Numbered from the stretch's first letter, positions 11,124 through 23,399 are shown. The stretch is 64,000 bases of DNA from Acephala macrosclerotiorum (GCA_014904845.1 MU119304.1:114100-178099); one strand, 5' to 3'. Program-made: numbers and translations. The notes: a model not told the origin generated them from the sequence alone.

Positions 11124-14100
11124 TCAAATAGACCACATCTGCCAAGTCATCACCGCCAAAGTAATCACACTCGTCACATACGACGCAACTCCGAAAGCTC
11201 CTTGGATATCCTGCTTCCGAATACTCCACCAAATCGCGAACACAATCCCGACAATAAGTGAGACTGCAAACATAACCGTGACGGCTAGCGAGCTATTCAG
11301 CTTCTCCACGAAATGCAATCCATATCCCGTCTGGTCATCAAGTACACCAGGTTGGAAGGAAAGCGCTTGATCTTTCCTTTTCGGAATGTGTCGAAGGTAC
11401 AGAGATGTCTTGAGTGGTTGTGCTGAACAAGAGGTGAAGAGATGCATCATATGAGATGCACCGATTGGCGGGCACTTCTTCAATGGTGGTGGAGGCTGAA
11501 ATTCATATTCGACGGTTGTGGTAGGTAGTTTGTCTGGGATGATGTGATCGACCAGGTCTTCTGGACAAAGATCGAACTGTCTGGCATCAATATCGTCCCA
11601 GCAAGAGGAGAGGAATCTGTAGCACGTACCTCTACAAACTCAATCTTACTCAGCTTAAACAGCAACTTTTCTTTCCAGCTTCGACGCTGATAGTACGCTT
11701 TCCGCAATGCTTGGAAAAAGCTCGCATCTGTGTAAGCATTCTGCTGTTCATCCTTGCATACATGCAGCGGTTCCATCTTGGTGGCATATGGACGCTTTTT
11801 GAAACACATGTGTAGCCACCTACATTTATTGGTAGGTAGACAGTTTACCGGTACGCCCGCTGTTCGAGGTATCATGGAGAAGCTGGGAAGCGAAGGAGAG
11901 CGAGCTCGAGAAAGTTGTCGTCTGGCACCAACAAAGATGTTGTTGATGTACATGATGAAAGATGAAATCGGAGTGTTGGTCGTGTTCGATACCTGAGCAT
12001 GCGATATATAGCCTGCTTCGAAAAGTTGGTTCGCAAGAGAGACAGTGGCTCCTGGTCTGTGCTCTATGAAGTCGTCATATGATTTGTGGCCACAACTCTG
12101 ATTGTCTGTATTAGCGACCATCCTCAGCCCTGGACTAGACAATTCGTGGAAGAATAGACACTTACGCAGGTCCATCGAAGTCGCTGTGTATTCTTTCCTA
12201 GTTTGCGAGTCTGATTTAGAGTTGGGATTCTGATGGCTGGCAGCGGCTTCTCGTAGCGTTTTGAGTTCTCCGAAGGTGCATCGAGGAGAAATCTGCTCAA
12301 AAGCTCTAGATTTCCTTGTTTATATAGCGCTAAATTGAACTGCGGGTAGGTTGACATTACTTCCAGAAAGCCTATTCAAGTTATTAAACCAAGGCTCTCC
12401 ATACATCCGTGTCTGGTATTGGCTTACCTTCATAGTCATTGAGAGATATCTTCAAGTACCTCCTTAAACTTTCAACTTCTTGCCAGCTCATAGCATTGTT
12501 GAATATATATCCTTCTGGAATTGATGATTTCTTGTTCAAAGTTCTTAAATCATCTAAAATCCAGTCATCGGGTGGAGGTGCCTCAAGTGTCGGAGGGCTC
12601 TGAGGAGATAAGGACATTTGCTCGAGAACATTCTTACTGATGCCGGAATAAAATTTCGAAAATTTGCCGTGCTTGGCAAGATTTTGAGTTACGGACTTCG
12701 GTTGGGGCTTTTCTACAACCTGTGCTATTCGCCACTGGTGCTCAGGTAAAATGCTTTCTTGGAAAGATCTAAGACCCGACTCTTGAACGCCATCCTTCTT
12801 GGAAGCGGAATGTGGGGTAGGTAACGTAGGGGAAGTTTTGACTTGTGGCCAAATCCGTATTGGGGATGTTATCGACTTTTGGCCCTGGTTTTTGGCTTGG
12901 CTCAAGTCTACTGACGATGATGTCGAAAGCTGTATCGAGGGTTTCACGTCGTCCTCTCTACTGTCATTTAGGCTGCTGAAAAGGTCTGAGGATCTTGATT
13001 CTGTGTCGAAATCCTTAGGGGTTCCATTTTGCATTTTGTTTTGCTCGTCAACCCCTGCAATCGTATTTGTCACTTCTTGTTCGCACAAATTCCGAGCCAC
13101 GGGTGACGCTGCAGTGGTAGTGTGAGTGACAATACCACAGTTGGTCGAGGACGTTGTGTTGTCGGTTTGAGATTCAAGTATCTTTCCAGCTATATCATCC
13201 TTGCTAATCCTGCTTTCTTCGGACACCTTCAATTCTGATCTGATGCCGTCTTCTTTCCGTCCATAGTCAGCTTGTAGATCCCTCAAGAGAAAACTATTAT
13301 GGAGCATGGCTCTCCAATTATTCACGAAGCCAAAAGCTTGATTTTGATGAAAGTCTTGACATAAGCTTAGACTAGCAATATCTCGCAAGTATTTTTCTGC
13401 TTTTTGCGGAGATTCCGTTTCGATCCAATCGAGAATACGGCGAAGGTCGTCGTAATTAACTTTTGCGATATCCCAAGCACAGCGTCTCCCACGTCTATTA
13501 ATGCCGATGCAGTTCATACCCCTCGAGGATCGTCCCGTGACATTGAAGAATTCGTAGGCGTCCCATGTGAAGGTCCTTTGATTAGTCTTCACTCCCTCGC
13601 TGAGTAGCGGTTTTAAAGAGGGTAGATTACTGCTGATCAGGGCTGTTCTCGTTGAGTCAGAGATTCCCAACTCTTCAGCGTATTGCTCTTTGTCGAGCTC
13701 CGCACTTGGATGTGGTCCTGATTTATATTCAGGCAAAGGAGGTCTGATGCCCTGCTTAGCTGCTTGATCCTGAGCATATTGGATCTTGAAGTTCTCGTAC
13801 TGTCCTTGCAGTTTGGTATTGGCTTTCTCGTGGTGGTTTTTCCCTTGTTGATGTTCAAGTATGGCCCCAGTTGCTTCAAAAGTTGGTCCTGTCAGTCCCA
13901 AAGTAACGCCACTCATGACTCCGGTTATCGCTATTGGCGCGAGCACATCTCTCTTGCGAGTTCTGTGGGCCGCCCCTCTCGCCTCTAGTCCTGCCTCGAT
14001 AATCTCTCGTTTCTTTCGAGCATCGTGAATCTTGAAAGCCGAAAGTCCCAAGCCCAAGAGCGAAATTCCGCTTGTGACTGGAGCAAACAATTCTGAAGAA

Positions 14101-16181
14101 GCTGTTGTTAAGGCCATCGCTTCTCCTGATATTTGTTGTGTGTACTTTTCCCACTCTTCATGGAGCTGCTCTGTTGTCATGCTTTCACATTTCAACTGAT
14201 AGTCTTCGAAACTGAAAGGCGTCTCCAAAAGTTTGTATGGTGGCGGTTCATCGAACTCAGCATGAACTTTATTGTCTTTGTGGATCTCCACAGCCTCTTC
14301 CTCATTATTCAAGCCCTCAGCTTCCTCATAAGTCCGAGATGGACTTGAAGCCTTTGTGGGAGTGCTATGTAATCCTTCAGCGTGAATGTTTGTTTTGCCT
14401 TTGGGCAAATAACACCCGCGTACAGACTCCTCAGTAGTACCTAATTGCTGATTTTTCTGCCGAATTGAAAGTATCTGCTGATGCGTTCCGCATTCCAGCA
14501 TTATGCCCTTATCCTTAGAGTTTTCAGAAACCGAGGGCGATGTTCCTGATCTATCCTCACCTCGAAGACTTTCTTCGTCGTGGTGATCTAGATCTACTTT
14601 CACACCATCGTAGATCTGTATGCCGGAGGGCGGCAGAGTATCGCTCTTCGCAACTGGCGCATCAGGCATGTCCATATCATCGAAGTCTGCCTCTGAATGA
14701 ATGTCCATCTCTTGCACATGGCATGGCAATTCGGCCAGTCTCTGTTCCAAACTATCCTCATCGTCATCCTTGACGTCCACAAATTCCCCTACACTCTTCA
14801 CACCCTCGTCTTCCTCGTCGATGTGGTCGAACTTTACCGGAGGGTCGTCGAATATTAAACTGGTCCTCTTGCCTCCTTTTCTCTTTAATCTCCTCGCACT
14901 AGATCCGACTTCATTCGCGCCTTCAAAAGTAAATGGCTGTAAGTCCTCATCATCGGTATCGCTCCCAATGCTGAAGCTCAATGATCGTTTCTCGACGCTG
15001 TTGGAACTTCTCCGTCGCCGCCTCCTTTCAGCTCGCTGTTTCTCTAACCAAGCCTCTCTTTCATTATCGCTCTCATGCTTGTCCATTTCGAGCGACCCGC
15101 CCATAATAGAACTTGGCAGCGACAATGAGACACCTTTCCCTTTGTCTTGCGAGAATGCCACCGGACTGGAGGCCGATGTATCGACGGCCGAAGGCAAGAG
15201 GCCCGGATCTTCGATCGACTCAGCCAGCCTGATAACATCATCCTCATCACCACTATCCATCTGCTGGATATACGCATGGTACGGCAACTCACTCAACCTA
15301 CCCTCGCCTTCACCTTTCTCATCCACTTCCAAAAGCTCCTCCACCTCCTCCGGACCCTCATCTTCTTCCTCAATCCTCGGCGGTGGGTCATCAAACGTCA
15401 AACTTGTCCTCTCGCCATCTTTTTGTCGTAATCGTTTCGCGCTCGCCCCGGCCTTACTGAATTTGGATGACATTGGTTGTAGCTCCTCATCATCACTGTC
15501 GATATTTGTCTCACTCTCGAAACCCATGCTCAATTTTCGCTTGCCCAGACTAATGGAACCCCGCTGTCTTCGTTGTTCTCGTCTCTCAGCCCTCAATTTC
15601 TCTAGCCAACCTTCTCTGCCACTGTCTTCGACGTCATCACGGCGTAGTTCCAGAAAACCGGAAAAAGTCTCAGATCCAGGTTGAGTTCCCGCATCAGACT
15701 TGATGGGCGGGGACCGAGCTCGATCACTCTCAGCACCCTCATACTCATTCGGTCTAACAACATCCTCCTCATCAATGCCCCACTCCTTATAATCACTCAC
15801 AGTAAACTCCTCGAGCGTAAAATTTCCCTCTACCACTATCCCTGTTCTCTCCCTAACAACCGACCTAGAAACAGGCGCAGCCGGGGACAACTTCAAGGAG
15901 TGTGGAGGACTCCCAATCGAAGCCTCAGAATCAGAACCAGATTCCTCTGAAGACGATCGAGGAATCAGGTCCTCAGGTCGAGTAGAAGACGTGTAGGAGG
16001 ATTGATGACCGAATCCGGTGGAATTGATTGCACCATTTTCGGTTGATGGATGTGGGCCAGAGGGGGTGCCGTGTCGACGATTCTCGTTGAATGCGAAGGT
16101 TGGTGCGCTGGTAGGCGTGGTAGGTGGAGATACAGGCCCCGCTGGCTGAGCAAAGTTGAAGTCCGGAGTTGCGGGACGCAT
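11124..16181 (-). CDS. Fungal 1626-aa protein with RWTC-CG motif and two C-terminal membrane helices; function unknown
   Basis: Four exons make one gene: 16181-12428, 12371-12166, 12097-11630 and 11576-11124 (introns 56, 68 and 53 nt; phases agree; total 1627 codons with stop). The splice across 12,165/12,097 builds LRWTC|SCGHKSYDDFIEHRPG, a signature I know from a large family of uncharacterised ascomycete proteins; this is why I fuse the ORFs. Layout: disordered acidic/serine-rich N-terminus with two ~135-residue repeats (about 187-322 and 373-505); a Gly/Ala hydrophobic segment with a basic KIHDARKKREIIEAGLEARG helix (about 680-760); CIGINRRGRRCAWDI; the RWTC-CG domain; the WLHMCFKKRPYATK region; CPPIGASHMMHLF; then two membrane helices (TVMFAVSLIVGIVFAIWW and the ASYVTSVITLAVMTWQ region). 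Biochemical role is unknown; a membrane-tethered location is inferred. Confidence 0.85.
14667..15623 (-). repeat. Two ~135-residue coding repeats
   Basis: Residues about 187-322 and 373-505 of the 1626-aa protein align throughout. They share WLEK.RAERR, a basic run, KR.LS, an acidic DSDDEELQP/DTDDEDLQP block, ASAKRLR/SSARRLK, GERTSL.FDDPP/GKRTSLIFDDPP, EEDEG and RL.ELP. Order is kept but identity is partial, so the duplication is old. The SLTFDDPP/SLIFDDPP core is the best conserved block and may be a linear binding motif (inference). Confidence 0.8.
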
Positions 16182-17225
16182 GATTTCTTCAATCCTCGAG
16201 AAAATATTAAACTTTAAGAGTAATTACTAGTATCTACGTGATGAAGGTCAGCAAGTTGGCGATGTATCAGCCCCGACCATCACGGCATTCATGATTTGGA
16301 ACGTACATTCTCTCCAAGGAAAAGCTGGATGTAGAGACAAACAATTGAACAAGTCCTCCCAAAAAGAAGTATTCTGCTGTCGACTGCGATTGCGATGTCC
16401 ACAAGTCATAGAAGACGAGGCGCCAATATGTCTGGACTCGGCGGCTAGCCCCGTGCCCAGAATTCCATTTATGAGAAGTGGCGGACATATGAGAGCTCTC
16501 ATTTGCTCTTGGAGAGATTCGAAGATCTGATGCCGATAGCAACATACAACAAAGGGATTATGAAGGGTATGGATTCTAGAAGACGAGTTCTGAAGTTCGG
16601 AGTTCTGAAGTTCGAGGTTCGACCACAGCCTCACTCAGCCCCCAATGCCCCTGTAACTTCATGTGATTGGACACACAAAACACCCGCAGGTCTGCCTTGC
16701 CGCCGATCTCAGCCCCATAATATCACACCACCGCAAATTACCAGACCGAAGTATTGCTCAACAAAGATGCCACTAGGCAAACAATTCAGGGTAAGTCGAT
16801 CAACTACCCTCTTACGCAGCGGATGGACATTTACAAACACTTAGTCACAGAAAATACCAGAGAACAAGGTAGAACCAAAGTAAAAGGTTGATCAATTGAT
16901 ACCAGCCAGTCAGTGACGACCAGACTTTAACGCCAGTCCAACCATCTCTCTCCCCTTTCTCAATCAAACACTCGCATACCCTCCGCGAGACGAGCTTATG
17001 CCGCCAGCTATGCCTGCCCCGGCACGATTTGGCTCTAAGTGATGCTTCCACGCACCCTTAAAGAAAATACAGGCTTGATTCGAAAGTTCGAAACGTGTGC
17101 CCGTTTCCTCGCGTGTTGATAATTAAGTCCATCGCCATACATAATTCTGTCATAGTTTTCTGGCACTTTAACATCTTCTCCAAATTCGAGGGTATGGATC
17201 AATTTTTGCTGTTCTTGTTGATTCT
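16182..17225. other. Intergenic stretch
   Basis: About 1 kb between the 5' end of the 1626-aa gene and the 3' end of GRR1. Contains only chance ORFs. A 15-bp near-perfect tandem duplication (GAGTTCTGAAGTTCG, twice) sits at about 16,582-16,612. No RNA gene seen. Confidence 0.5.
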
Positions 17226-19257
17226 TCAAGTCTGGCCGTGGTTGAATGAAGCTCCTCCATTGTCGTCAGCGTCGTCCAACTCTTCGTCTCCATCTGCGTC
17301 ATCTTCATCAGCATTCAAGGCCGCAGCACTCATCATAAGTGTTGCGTGATCCGTACCGGTCATCGTTTGGTCCTCGTCGTCATCCACGGGGCCGTTGGCC
17401 AGAGGATCATAAGCATGGTTCAGAGGTAGCTTGTTGAGATGGGAGCGGAGACCCATAACACCTTGGCCAGAGAAGACGCAGAATACATTTCGCTGATGCT
17501 CCGTGAACTCTGAGATCTTGTTAGCGACGAGGTATCAAAAGAATATGGGTAACCTACCGGGTGGTGCCTCGCGACAGAACTGCTCAAGATCTGAGCGTAA
17601 GAAGGCTTGCACGCCAGTCAAACTCAGATGGGTAAGCTTCTGACAATTGTTGAGCAGACAGATGATGCTCTGATAAAATTTAGCTACGAAAAGGTGTGGG
17701 GAGCTAGATAACATACGGTCAAGGTCAAATTGGTGCAGTAGCTGAGATGTACTCTCTCTAGACTACTACTTCCCGACGAAGGCGCGTAGTGTGCCAAATG
17801 ATCTGGCACATCGAGGTGCATTCGTCGGGGCCATCGAGTCGATGCCTGTGCCAAAGCATAAACACTTGCATCGGTGATATTCGAGCATTTGACAAGACCA
17901 ATACGTCTAAGCTTGGGTAGGGTAGCCAGCTTGGTGACGGATTGGTCTGTCAGATGAACGCAGCAACCGAGATCAATGTATCGAATTCGATTGCATGATT
18001 GGACAAGCTTGATGACGGCCTGGTCAGTGATATGTCCGCAATGCCCCAGATGTAGATAGTGTAGGTTCTTTCCAAGCTTGCTGATTTCGTTGACGGCAAC
18101 GTCGGTCAGATTCCTGCACTTTGCGAAGACAAGGTTTCGTAGCCGCGAAGCAACCTCAATTATTCTCTCGACCGCGCGATCCGTGAGGCGGGCGCAGCTC
18201 GTCAGATCAAGGATTCGGAGATGTTCGTACTTCTTTGTGGGAGGGAGAGTTAAGAAGGCCTCGTCTGAGATCAACTCGCAATTAGCCAGTCGGAGTTCTC
18301 GTAGTGTCTGGCCGTTGCTCAAAAGCGCATGCACCGGACCATTTCCAATGGACTTGCATTGATGTAGGTCGATTTCGAGAATGTTGGGGCAGTTGTTAGC
18401 AAACGCCATGATGGCTACGTCCTCGAGTTGGTCGCAGTCGTTAAGTTTGAGCTACGAAGCGTTAGTGAAGAATAAATACGCGGGTGAAAGAGGAAGTTTA
18501 CCCTCTTGATGTACTTGCAGTTCTCTGCAACAGCAATCATAGACTGATTGGATATCCTCGTGCAATTAGAGATGTTCAACCCCTGTAATCGCTTGCAGTT
18601 GTCCGCCAAGGTATACATGGAGGCTTCGGTAATTTGTGTATCTCCAGAAATATCCAGAGCCAACAGGTGATGGTTGCCCTCCAAAAGACCGACAAGGCCT
18701 CCATCTGACAGGCCATCACAGCCAGTCAAAGTCAATCTCTCAACTCTCTTGCAAAATTGTAACGCCGTCACACTTCCATCGTTTACACCATCTGACAGAG
18801 CGGCGAGGTTCAACCGTTTTATAAAGTCCCGGTATGCGAAATATGGGTCAGGAAGAGAGAGTGTTCTGCAGATAAAACCGTGCTTGTTCCATGTTGTACA
18901 TGCGGGCCGATGCCATAGTAGGTCAACACTATTCCTAGCCCATCTCTTCGATACACGCATGCAGTTCAACAGGTCTGTTGGGCTGCTAAGCTTCGAGAAT
19001 ATACCGATTAACACCTCTGCGGGAAGTCGATTCGCTGGGGGTTCGCAGCTCTCCTCCGATACAGCCATGTCTTGGAATGTGGGAACGCCGATCGACGACT
19101 GCGAATCGTTGTTTCCTGCATAGAAATCCGACTCTTCGTAATCTGCCCTTGCTGGGGAATTACTCGATGATGATTGTGAATCGCCTTCTGGGTCTGGCGT
19201 GGCGCGATAAGGGGCGTCGGTGGTAATGGGCGCCATCGTGGGATGATGACCCCTCAT
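17226..19257 (-). CDS. GRR1: F-box/leucine-rich-repeat protein, SCF substrate receptor (GRR1/grrA type)
   Basis: Exons 19257-18502, 18451-17717, 17669-17558 and 17509-17226 give 628 aa; introns are 50, 47, 48 nt with clear branch sites. An F-box (NRLPAEVLIGIFSKL..LLNCMRVSKRW, about residues 77-125) binds Skp1. A run of cysteine-containing LRRs follows (repeated L..L.L..C..L/IT pattern, e.g. LRELRLANCELISD, IRYIDLGCCVHLTD, about 165-510). The tail has the REAPPEFTEHQRNVFCVFSG segment typical of Grr1 orthologues, then an acidic end. In fungi Grr1 targets cyclins and nutrient-signalling factors for ubiquitination; in Aspergillus it is needed for ascospore formation. The start could also be the second in-frame ATG (at 19236); the first is used here. 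Confidence 0.95.
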
Positions 19258-19675
19258 GATGACTGTGAGGAATGAAGTTTTTGAAGGGAAGGAACGGCAG
19301 ATAGGGTTCGGACAGAGCCAACTGTCGAGAAGATTGTAGATGGATATGTAATATCGTGATGCTCTCTAAGGATAGAGTGAGGTTAGTTGTCGGTATGTTT
19401 TGACGTTTCGTGGATAGTGCTCTTGAGCCCCTCAGCCTCGCGCCACACAAGGGCTTGATTTCGAGTGCGAGAATCGGATTCTAGGTAGTTGAGGTTCAAA
19501 TGTTGGCCATCGGGCTTCCACGAAATGAGCGACGGATGTGCAACTAATGCTGTTGGTGTTGAGGACGTTGGGCGATTACTGCTTTGTGATCAGCTTTGGG
19601 CCATGTTTGATCCTGGACGGACTGTGAAGATGTGACAATGCGCATATGCAAGGCAATCTGGTTGGATTCGCTTAC

Positions 19676-20095
19676 CTAGGTAGTGTGGCATGGACACACT
19701 AGCACGTGATAACTGAGGTCATTGGGGGCGAGGAAGTTACGTTCAGAGACATTTGGGCGTAGACGCGAATCTTTTGAAAGTCGATGGTATAATTTTCCAT
19801 CAACTTGATTTAACTCTATGGATTTGGCGAGACAGATTGTTGAGTAGGAGGGTCCATATTCATCGACGTACAAGTTCGGTTTAGCTCTCCCGAGTTGCCC
19901 TAACAATTCTTCAAGGCTCATCAGCCGACACATTCTCCCATCGTTCAGAGGGAGTATAACCTCCCTTTTACCTTTATTAACTTTGGTTTCTGTTGCCTCA
20001 AAGCCAGCCATCATATTCCGCGTTGGCATGAGAAAATGGAGGTCTTTGCCCGGCTTACGGTGAAGCTTTTCGGGCTCCCCCACGTCTGTACTCAT
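19676..20095 (-). CDS. Small hypothetical ORF, doubtful
   Basis: An uninterrupted 139-codon frame from ATG 20095. I recognise no domain, signal peptide or membrane segment. It lies in the divergent space upstream of GRR1 and could be a chance ORF; a codon-usage or RNA check would be needed to keep it. Confidence 0.3.
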   Translation of the reverse strand: MSTDVGEPEKLHRKPGKDLHFLMPTRNMMAGFEATETKVNKGKREVILPLNDGRMCRLMSLEELLGQLGRAKPNLYVDEYGPSYSTICLAKSIELNQVDGKLYHRLSKDSRLRPNVSERNFLAPNDLSYHVLVCPCHTT

Positions 20096-20404
20096 CAAAG
20101 TTCTTTAGCGAGTCTCGAAGCTATTCCGTAGCGTCTCTTATGATGGGTATCCCGGCTCCTCAGAATGTTAATTAGGCTCATAACTGTCTATCAGCGACGT
20201 CACTGTGCAGTGCTTTTGGCTTTTGACCATTTCTATCGTACAGATACTTCGAGGGATTCGGTGACACAAAGTGTAGTGTCTTTTAGTGCAGCCGCACCAG
20301 TCCTAACGTCAGCTCAATAGTGGAAACAGAATCGGACACCCATCCATCTTGAAGATCTATGAGCACCTCCAGTGGTACATATGGCCGAAATGTATTCAAA
20401 TAGA

Positions 20405-21111
20405 TCATGCGGATGCCACATCAGCATCACCCTGTTCTCTCCTCCACTCCCACATCCCCCTCTTCGTCTCAACATACATCTTCCTCTCCGCATCTTGATA
20501 CTTCTCAAACCTCCCATCCTTCATTGCCCCAACCAGCATCCCATACCTATCCATGCATTCCCCTCCCTCCTTATACCTCTTCTGCTTCCAGATACTCGTA
20601 GCCAGAATCCTAATACAACCCAATGTCTGGGGAGCATCTCTCCCGAGCAACTCATGTCCCTGCATCCAAGGCAAAACTTCCTGCGCCATCTCTCCCGCCT
20701 CTTTGTATTTTCCAGCGCACTCATATTCTTACCCCCATCGAGTCCATTCTCATACATTTCCCTAACAATCTTTTCCTGCTCTTCATGATTGTTAAGAAAG
20801 TACTCCATGGTACTCATAGCTAGCTTGAATTGCATCCATAGTTGGTAGTTCGCATCGTGGAGGGGTGTTGGTGCTGCTTCCTTCTCCTTTCTGTAGAATG
20901 AGGAATCGAGGTAGCAACGGAGGCATTGGAATTTCTCGGGGAGGGAGAGAGTTTCGTCGAAATGCATTTTGGAGATTTCAGCCTCGGTGTAGCACTGGAG
21001 AAAATTTCTTGCTACGGTGTATTCGAGACTCTTCCAAAATGCGTCGTTAGGGACGTCGTAGTCCCAGGGGAACTTGAGGTGCTTGCTAGCGTCGCCAGCG
21101 TCGCCAGCCAT
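20405..21111 (-). pseudogene. TPR-like fungal protein with a one-base frameshift
   Basis: From ATG 21111 the frame encodes a helical protein (DYDVPNDAFWKSLEYTVARN, then LRCYLDSSFYRKEK, then STMEYFLNNHEEQEKIVREM). The continuation, GKYKEAGEMAQEVLPWMQGH and GCIRILATSIWKQKRYKEGG up to a stop at 20405, is in another frame. Together they match the usual order of a tetratricopeptide-like fungal family. One missing base near 20,728 (a G in the AAG|GAA context) explains the shift. A 56-nt intron (donor at the GTAAGA, acceptor GGAAG) would also restore frame, but it has no branch site and would delete a TPR helix. Either a young pseudogene or an assembly error; protein function unknown. Confidence 0.6.
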
Positions 21112-21706
21112 TCTGGACTAGATTAATTGATGTAAGAGATGGAAATGGAGATTTATTAGGATAGAGATGGCTGAAAGAAGTAAATGTTGATGTCTGATTG
21201 AAGGGTGTAACACTAGAGATAAACAAGTTGCTATCTCGCTGCCTAAGAGACGGGATGCTTGGCCTTGATTGAAATCGCAGCCAGTGAAGAAATCATAGCA
21301 CGATACTCAAACGGGATCGAAGTATCCAATCAAAAAGCTGGGTACAAGATACCAAATAAGCTTAGAGAAGTTGAAGAAGTACCTGCTTCCTCGAGCATCG
21401 AAAAATGGCTGCAGGTGTGAAGACGAGAGGGAGACAAACGAGACTAAAACAGAGCACAGTTACGAAGCATAATTTCACTGATTGAAAGTCCATACTATAC
21501 AAAATAACAAGCTTTGTGATTATGACAGATTATCGACCCAACAATAAAAAGGAAATGGGGATTGTCAAGCCACAAAAGATAGACTAGAAGATTTGGCGTT
21601 GATCCAAGCTTTCCCCAGCTTTTCGGCAAGCCTTCCGCAAACATCAGCTCATCGTCAACACCACCTCAAATTTCCCCTCCTCTCCTCCACAATCAACACA
21701 ATAACA
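21112..21706. other. Divergent intergenic region
   Basis: Lies between the leftward TPR-like gene and the rightward AIM18 gene. No coding signal. The 100 bases before 21,707 are C/T- and CA-rich, as in fungal core promoters. Confidence 0.5.
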
Positions 21707-22885
21707 ATGTCTCTCCGCACACCAACAATGCGGCTCTTCCAAGCACGCATACCACCTTCCCAATGCCTGCGATCAATACCGAAAGCCATCCCCCGCTCAC
21801 GACACCTCTCCACCCAACCCCCTCGCCCCTCAATCGACCAACTCGAACATGTCTCCCTCCACCGCCTCGAAGCCGAACGCATCGCCCACGCAAAGCGCCG
21901 CACCTACTACCTCTCCGCCGGCGTGTTAGTCGGCATGCTCGCCATCTACGTAACCGCCACCTCCATCGACCTAGAAAAATACCCTCCTGCCAGACCCAAT
22001 AAACTCGATTCCAATCGACGGGCCGACGATCCCTTGGTTGTTTTAGGACGGGAGAGGAAAGTTGTGGTACAGAAGTTAGGAGAGGAGCCAGAGGAAATAG
22101 TAGAGACTGTGGAGACGGGGACGAGTACCGTGCCTACATTTCCCAGGATATTGTTGTTTGTGGATGATGAGAGGGAGATGATTGGGAATGGCGTCGCTCC
22201 AGCAGTATCAGATGATCGACTTGTTGAATACCAACTCCTTGGCTTAGGGATCCGAACAGTTAGTTTCTTGGGGGTACAAGTCTATGTCGTAGGCATGTAT
22301 GTAGCAACCGACGACATTGCAGCCTTACAACAAAGCTTGATTAAGAAGATTGATCCAATTGCTAGCACCCTGGTGGCCGGAGAGAAGGAGAAGTTGAAGG
22401 AGAGACTTTATGATGCAGATGAGGGGACGAGGATTTGGAGTGAGGTGTTGAGGGAATCGGGGGCTAGAACATTGGTGAGAATTGTGCCGACGAAGAATAC
22501 GGATTTTGGACATTTGAGGGATGCGTGGGTTAGGTCTTTGACTATGAGAGCACAGACGGATAAGGGAGAGTATGGGGATGAGGCATTTGGGACGGGGATC
22601 GCTCAGCTCAAAAAGTTGTTCAATAGAGGCAGTGTTCCGAAAGGAAAGGAACTATTGCTATCGAGAGACAGAAAGGGCAAGTTGGCTATTTGGTATGACG
22701 ATGGGAAAGTTGGAGCTCAAAGATTGGGAGATGTTGCTGATGAGAGGATATCGAGAGGGATCTGGCTAAATTACCTTGCGGGCAAGACTGTGGCTAGTGA
22801 GGGAGCTCGGAAGAGCATCGTTGAGGGAATCATGGAGTTCGTTGAGCGTCCAGTTGGAACTGTGGCAACACAGGTCCGTGTATAA
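21707..22885 (+). CDS. AIM18-like mitochondrial protein, chalcone-isomerase fold
   Basis: Intronless, 392 aa from ATG 21707; the longer open frame upstream lacks an ATG. The N-terminus is Arg/Ser-rich without acids (about residues 1-45), a mitochondrial presequence. It is followed by a membrane helix (YYLSAGVLVGMLAIYVTA, about 67-88) and the chalcone isomerase-like domain (about 150-390; LVEYQLLGLGIRTVSFLGVQVYVVGMY, then TLVRIVPTKNTDFGHLRDAWVRSL). Yeast AIM18/FMP22 proteins have this architecture and sit in the inner mitochondrial membrane. They are thought to bind fatty acid or haem-like ligands rather than act on chalcones; the precise function is not established. Confidence 0.88.
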   Translation: MSLRTPTMRLFQARIPPSQCLRSIPKAIPRSRHLSTQPPRPSIDQLEHVSLHRLEAERIAHAKRRTYYLSAGVLVGMLAIYVTATSIDLEKYPPARPNKLDSNRRADDPLVVLGRERKVVVQKLGEEPEEIVETVETGTSTVPTFPRILLFVDDEREMIGNGVAPAVSDDRLVEYQLLGLGIRTVSFLGVQVYVVGMYVATDDIAALQQSLIKKIDPIASTLVAGEKEKLKERLYDADEGTRIWSEVLRESGARTLVRIVPTKNTDFGHLRDAWVRSLTMRAQTDKGEYGDEAFGTGIAQLKKLFNRGSVPKGKELLLSRDRKGKLAIWYDDGKVGAQRLGDVADERISRGIWLNYLAGKTVASEGARKSIVEGIMEFVERPVGTVATQVRV

Positions 22886-22977
22886 TATGTATTAACTCCC
22901 AAAGTAATATGCGTAGACTTTGCAATCATCATTCATTGCTCTAAGTGAACCAAGCTACCCTCCCACTTTCCAACAAT

Positions 22978-23399
22978 CTAGATAGCTCCAGCATCCTTCA
23001 ATAAAGTTGGGAGATCGCCCTTCTTTGCTTGAAGATCCGAGTTTCCACCAATGTGCTGTTGCTTAATGTAGATGTTCGGAACTGAGGTCTGGCCATTGAT
23101 CTCCTTCAACGCAGCTTGGATATCGGCTCCATCATCTACCATGCATATTAGTCATATTCCAACCAGATCCGCAAGGCGAACATACCAACTTGATCAAGCT
23201 CGATAGTGTAGAACTTAGCTCCCAATTCATTCAAGAGTGCCTTGGTGGCTTTGCAATAGGGGCAGTACGACTTGCTGAAGATAGCTAAGCAACATGCATA
23301 TTAGCAGGCATTCCTACGTCACCTCGGAGGCAAAAATGACAACGTACTGACTGGGTTCTCATCGATGATGTTTTGGGCTTTGGTCTTTGCTGCAGACAT
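22978..23399 (-). CDS. Dithiol glutaredoxin (CPYC)
   Basis: Exons 23399-23348, 23284-23186 and 23135-22978 give 102 aa; introns 63 and 50 nt. The active site is FSKSYCPYC; the later TSVPNIYIKQQHIGG carries the cis-Pro (TVP-like) and GG glutathione-binding motifs. It reduces protein and mixed glutathione disulfides. It resembles yeast Grx1/Grx2. The ATG at 23399 gives the cytosolic-length protein. The same frame stays open upstream and encodes ISFLRRFFSSTTVNPAN, which looks like a mitochondrial presequence but has no nearby ATG (see findings). Confidence 0.93.

Noticed and set aside
14701..15684. Rightward 327-codon serine-rich ORF
   Set aside because: Antisense shadow of the acidic repeats of the 1626-aa gene; serine comes from complementing Glu/Asp/Arg codons.
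20521..20690. Continuation of the TPR-like ORF in its original frame
   Set aside because: After 20,728 this frame becomes Arg/Trp-rich and unlike the family, while the other frame carries the TPR sequence.
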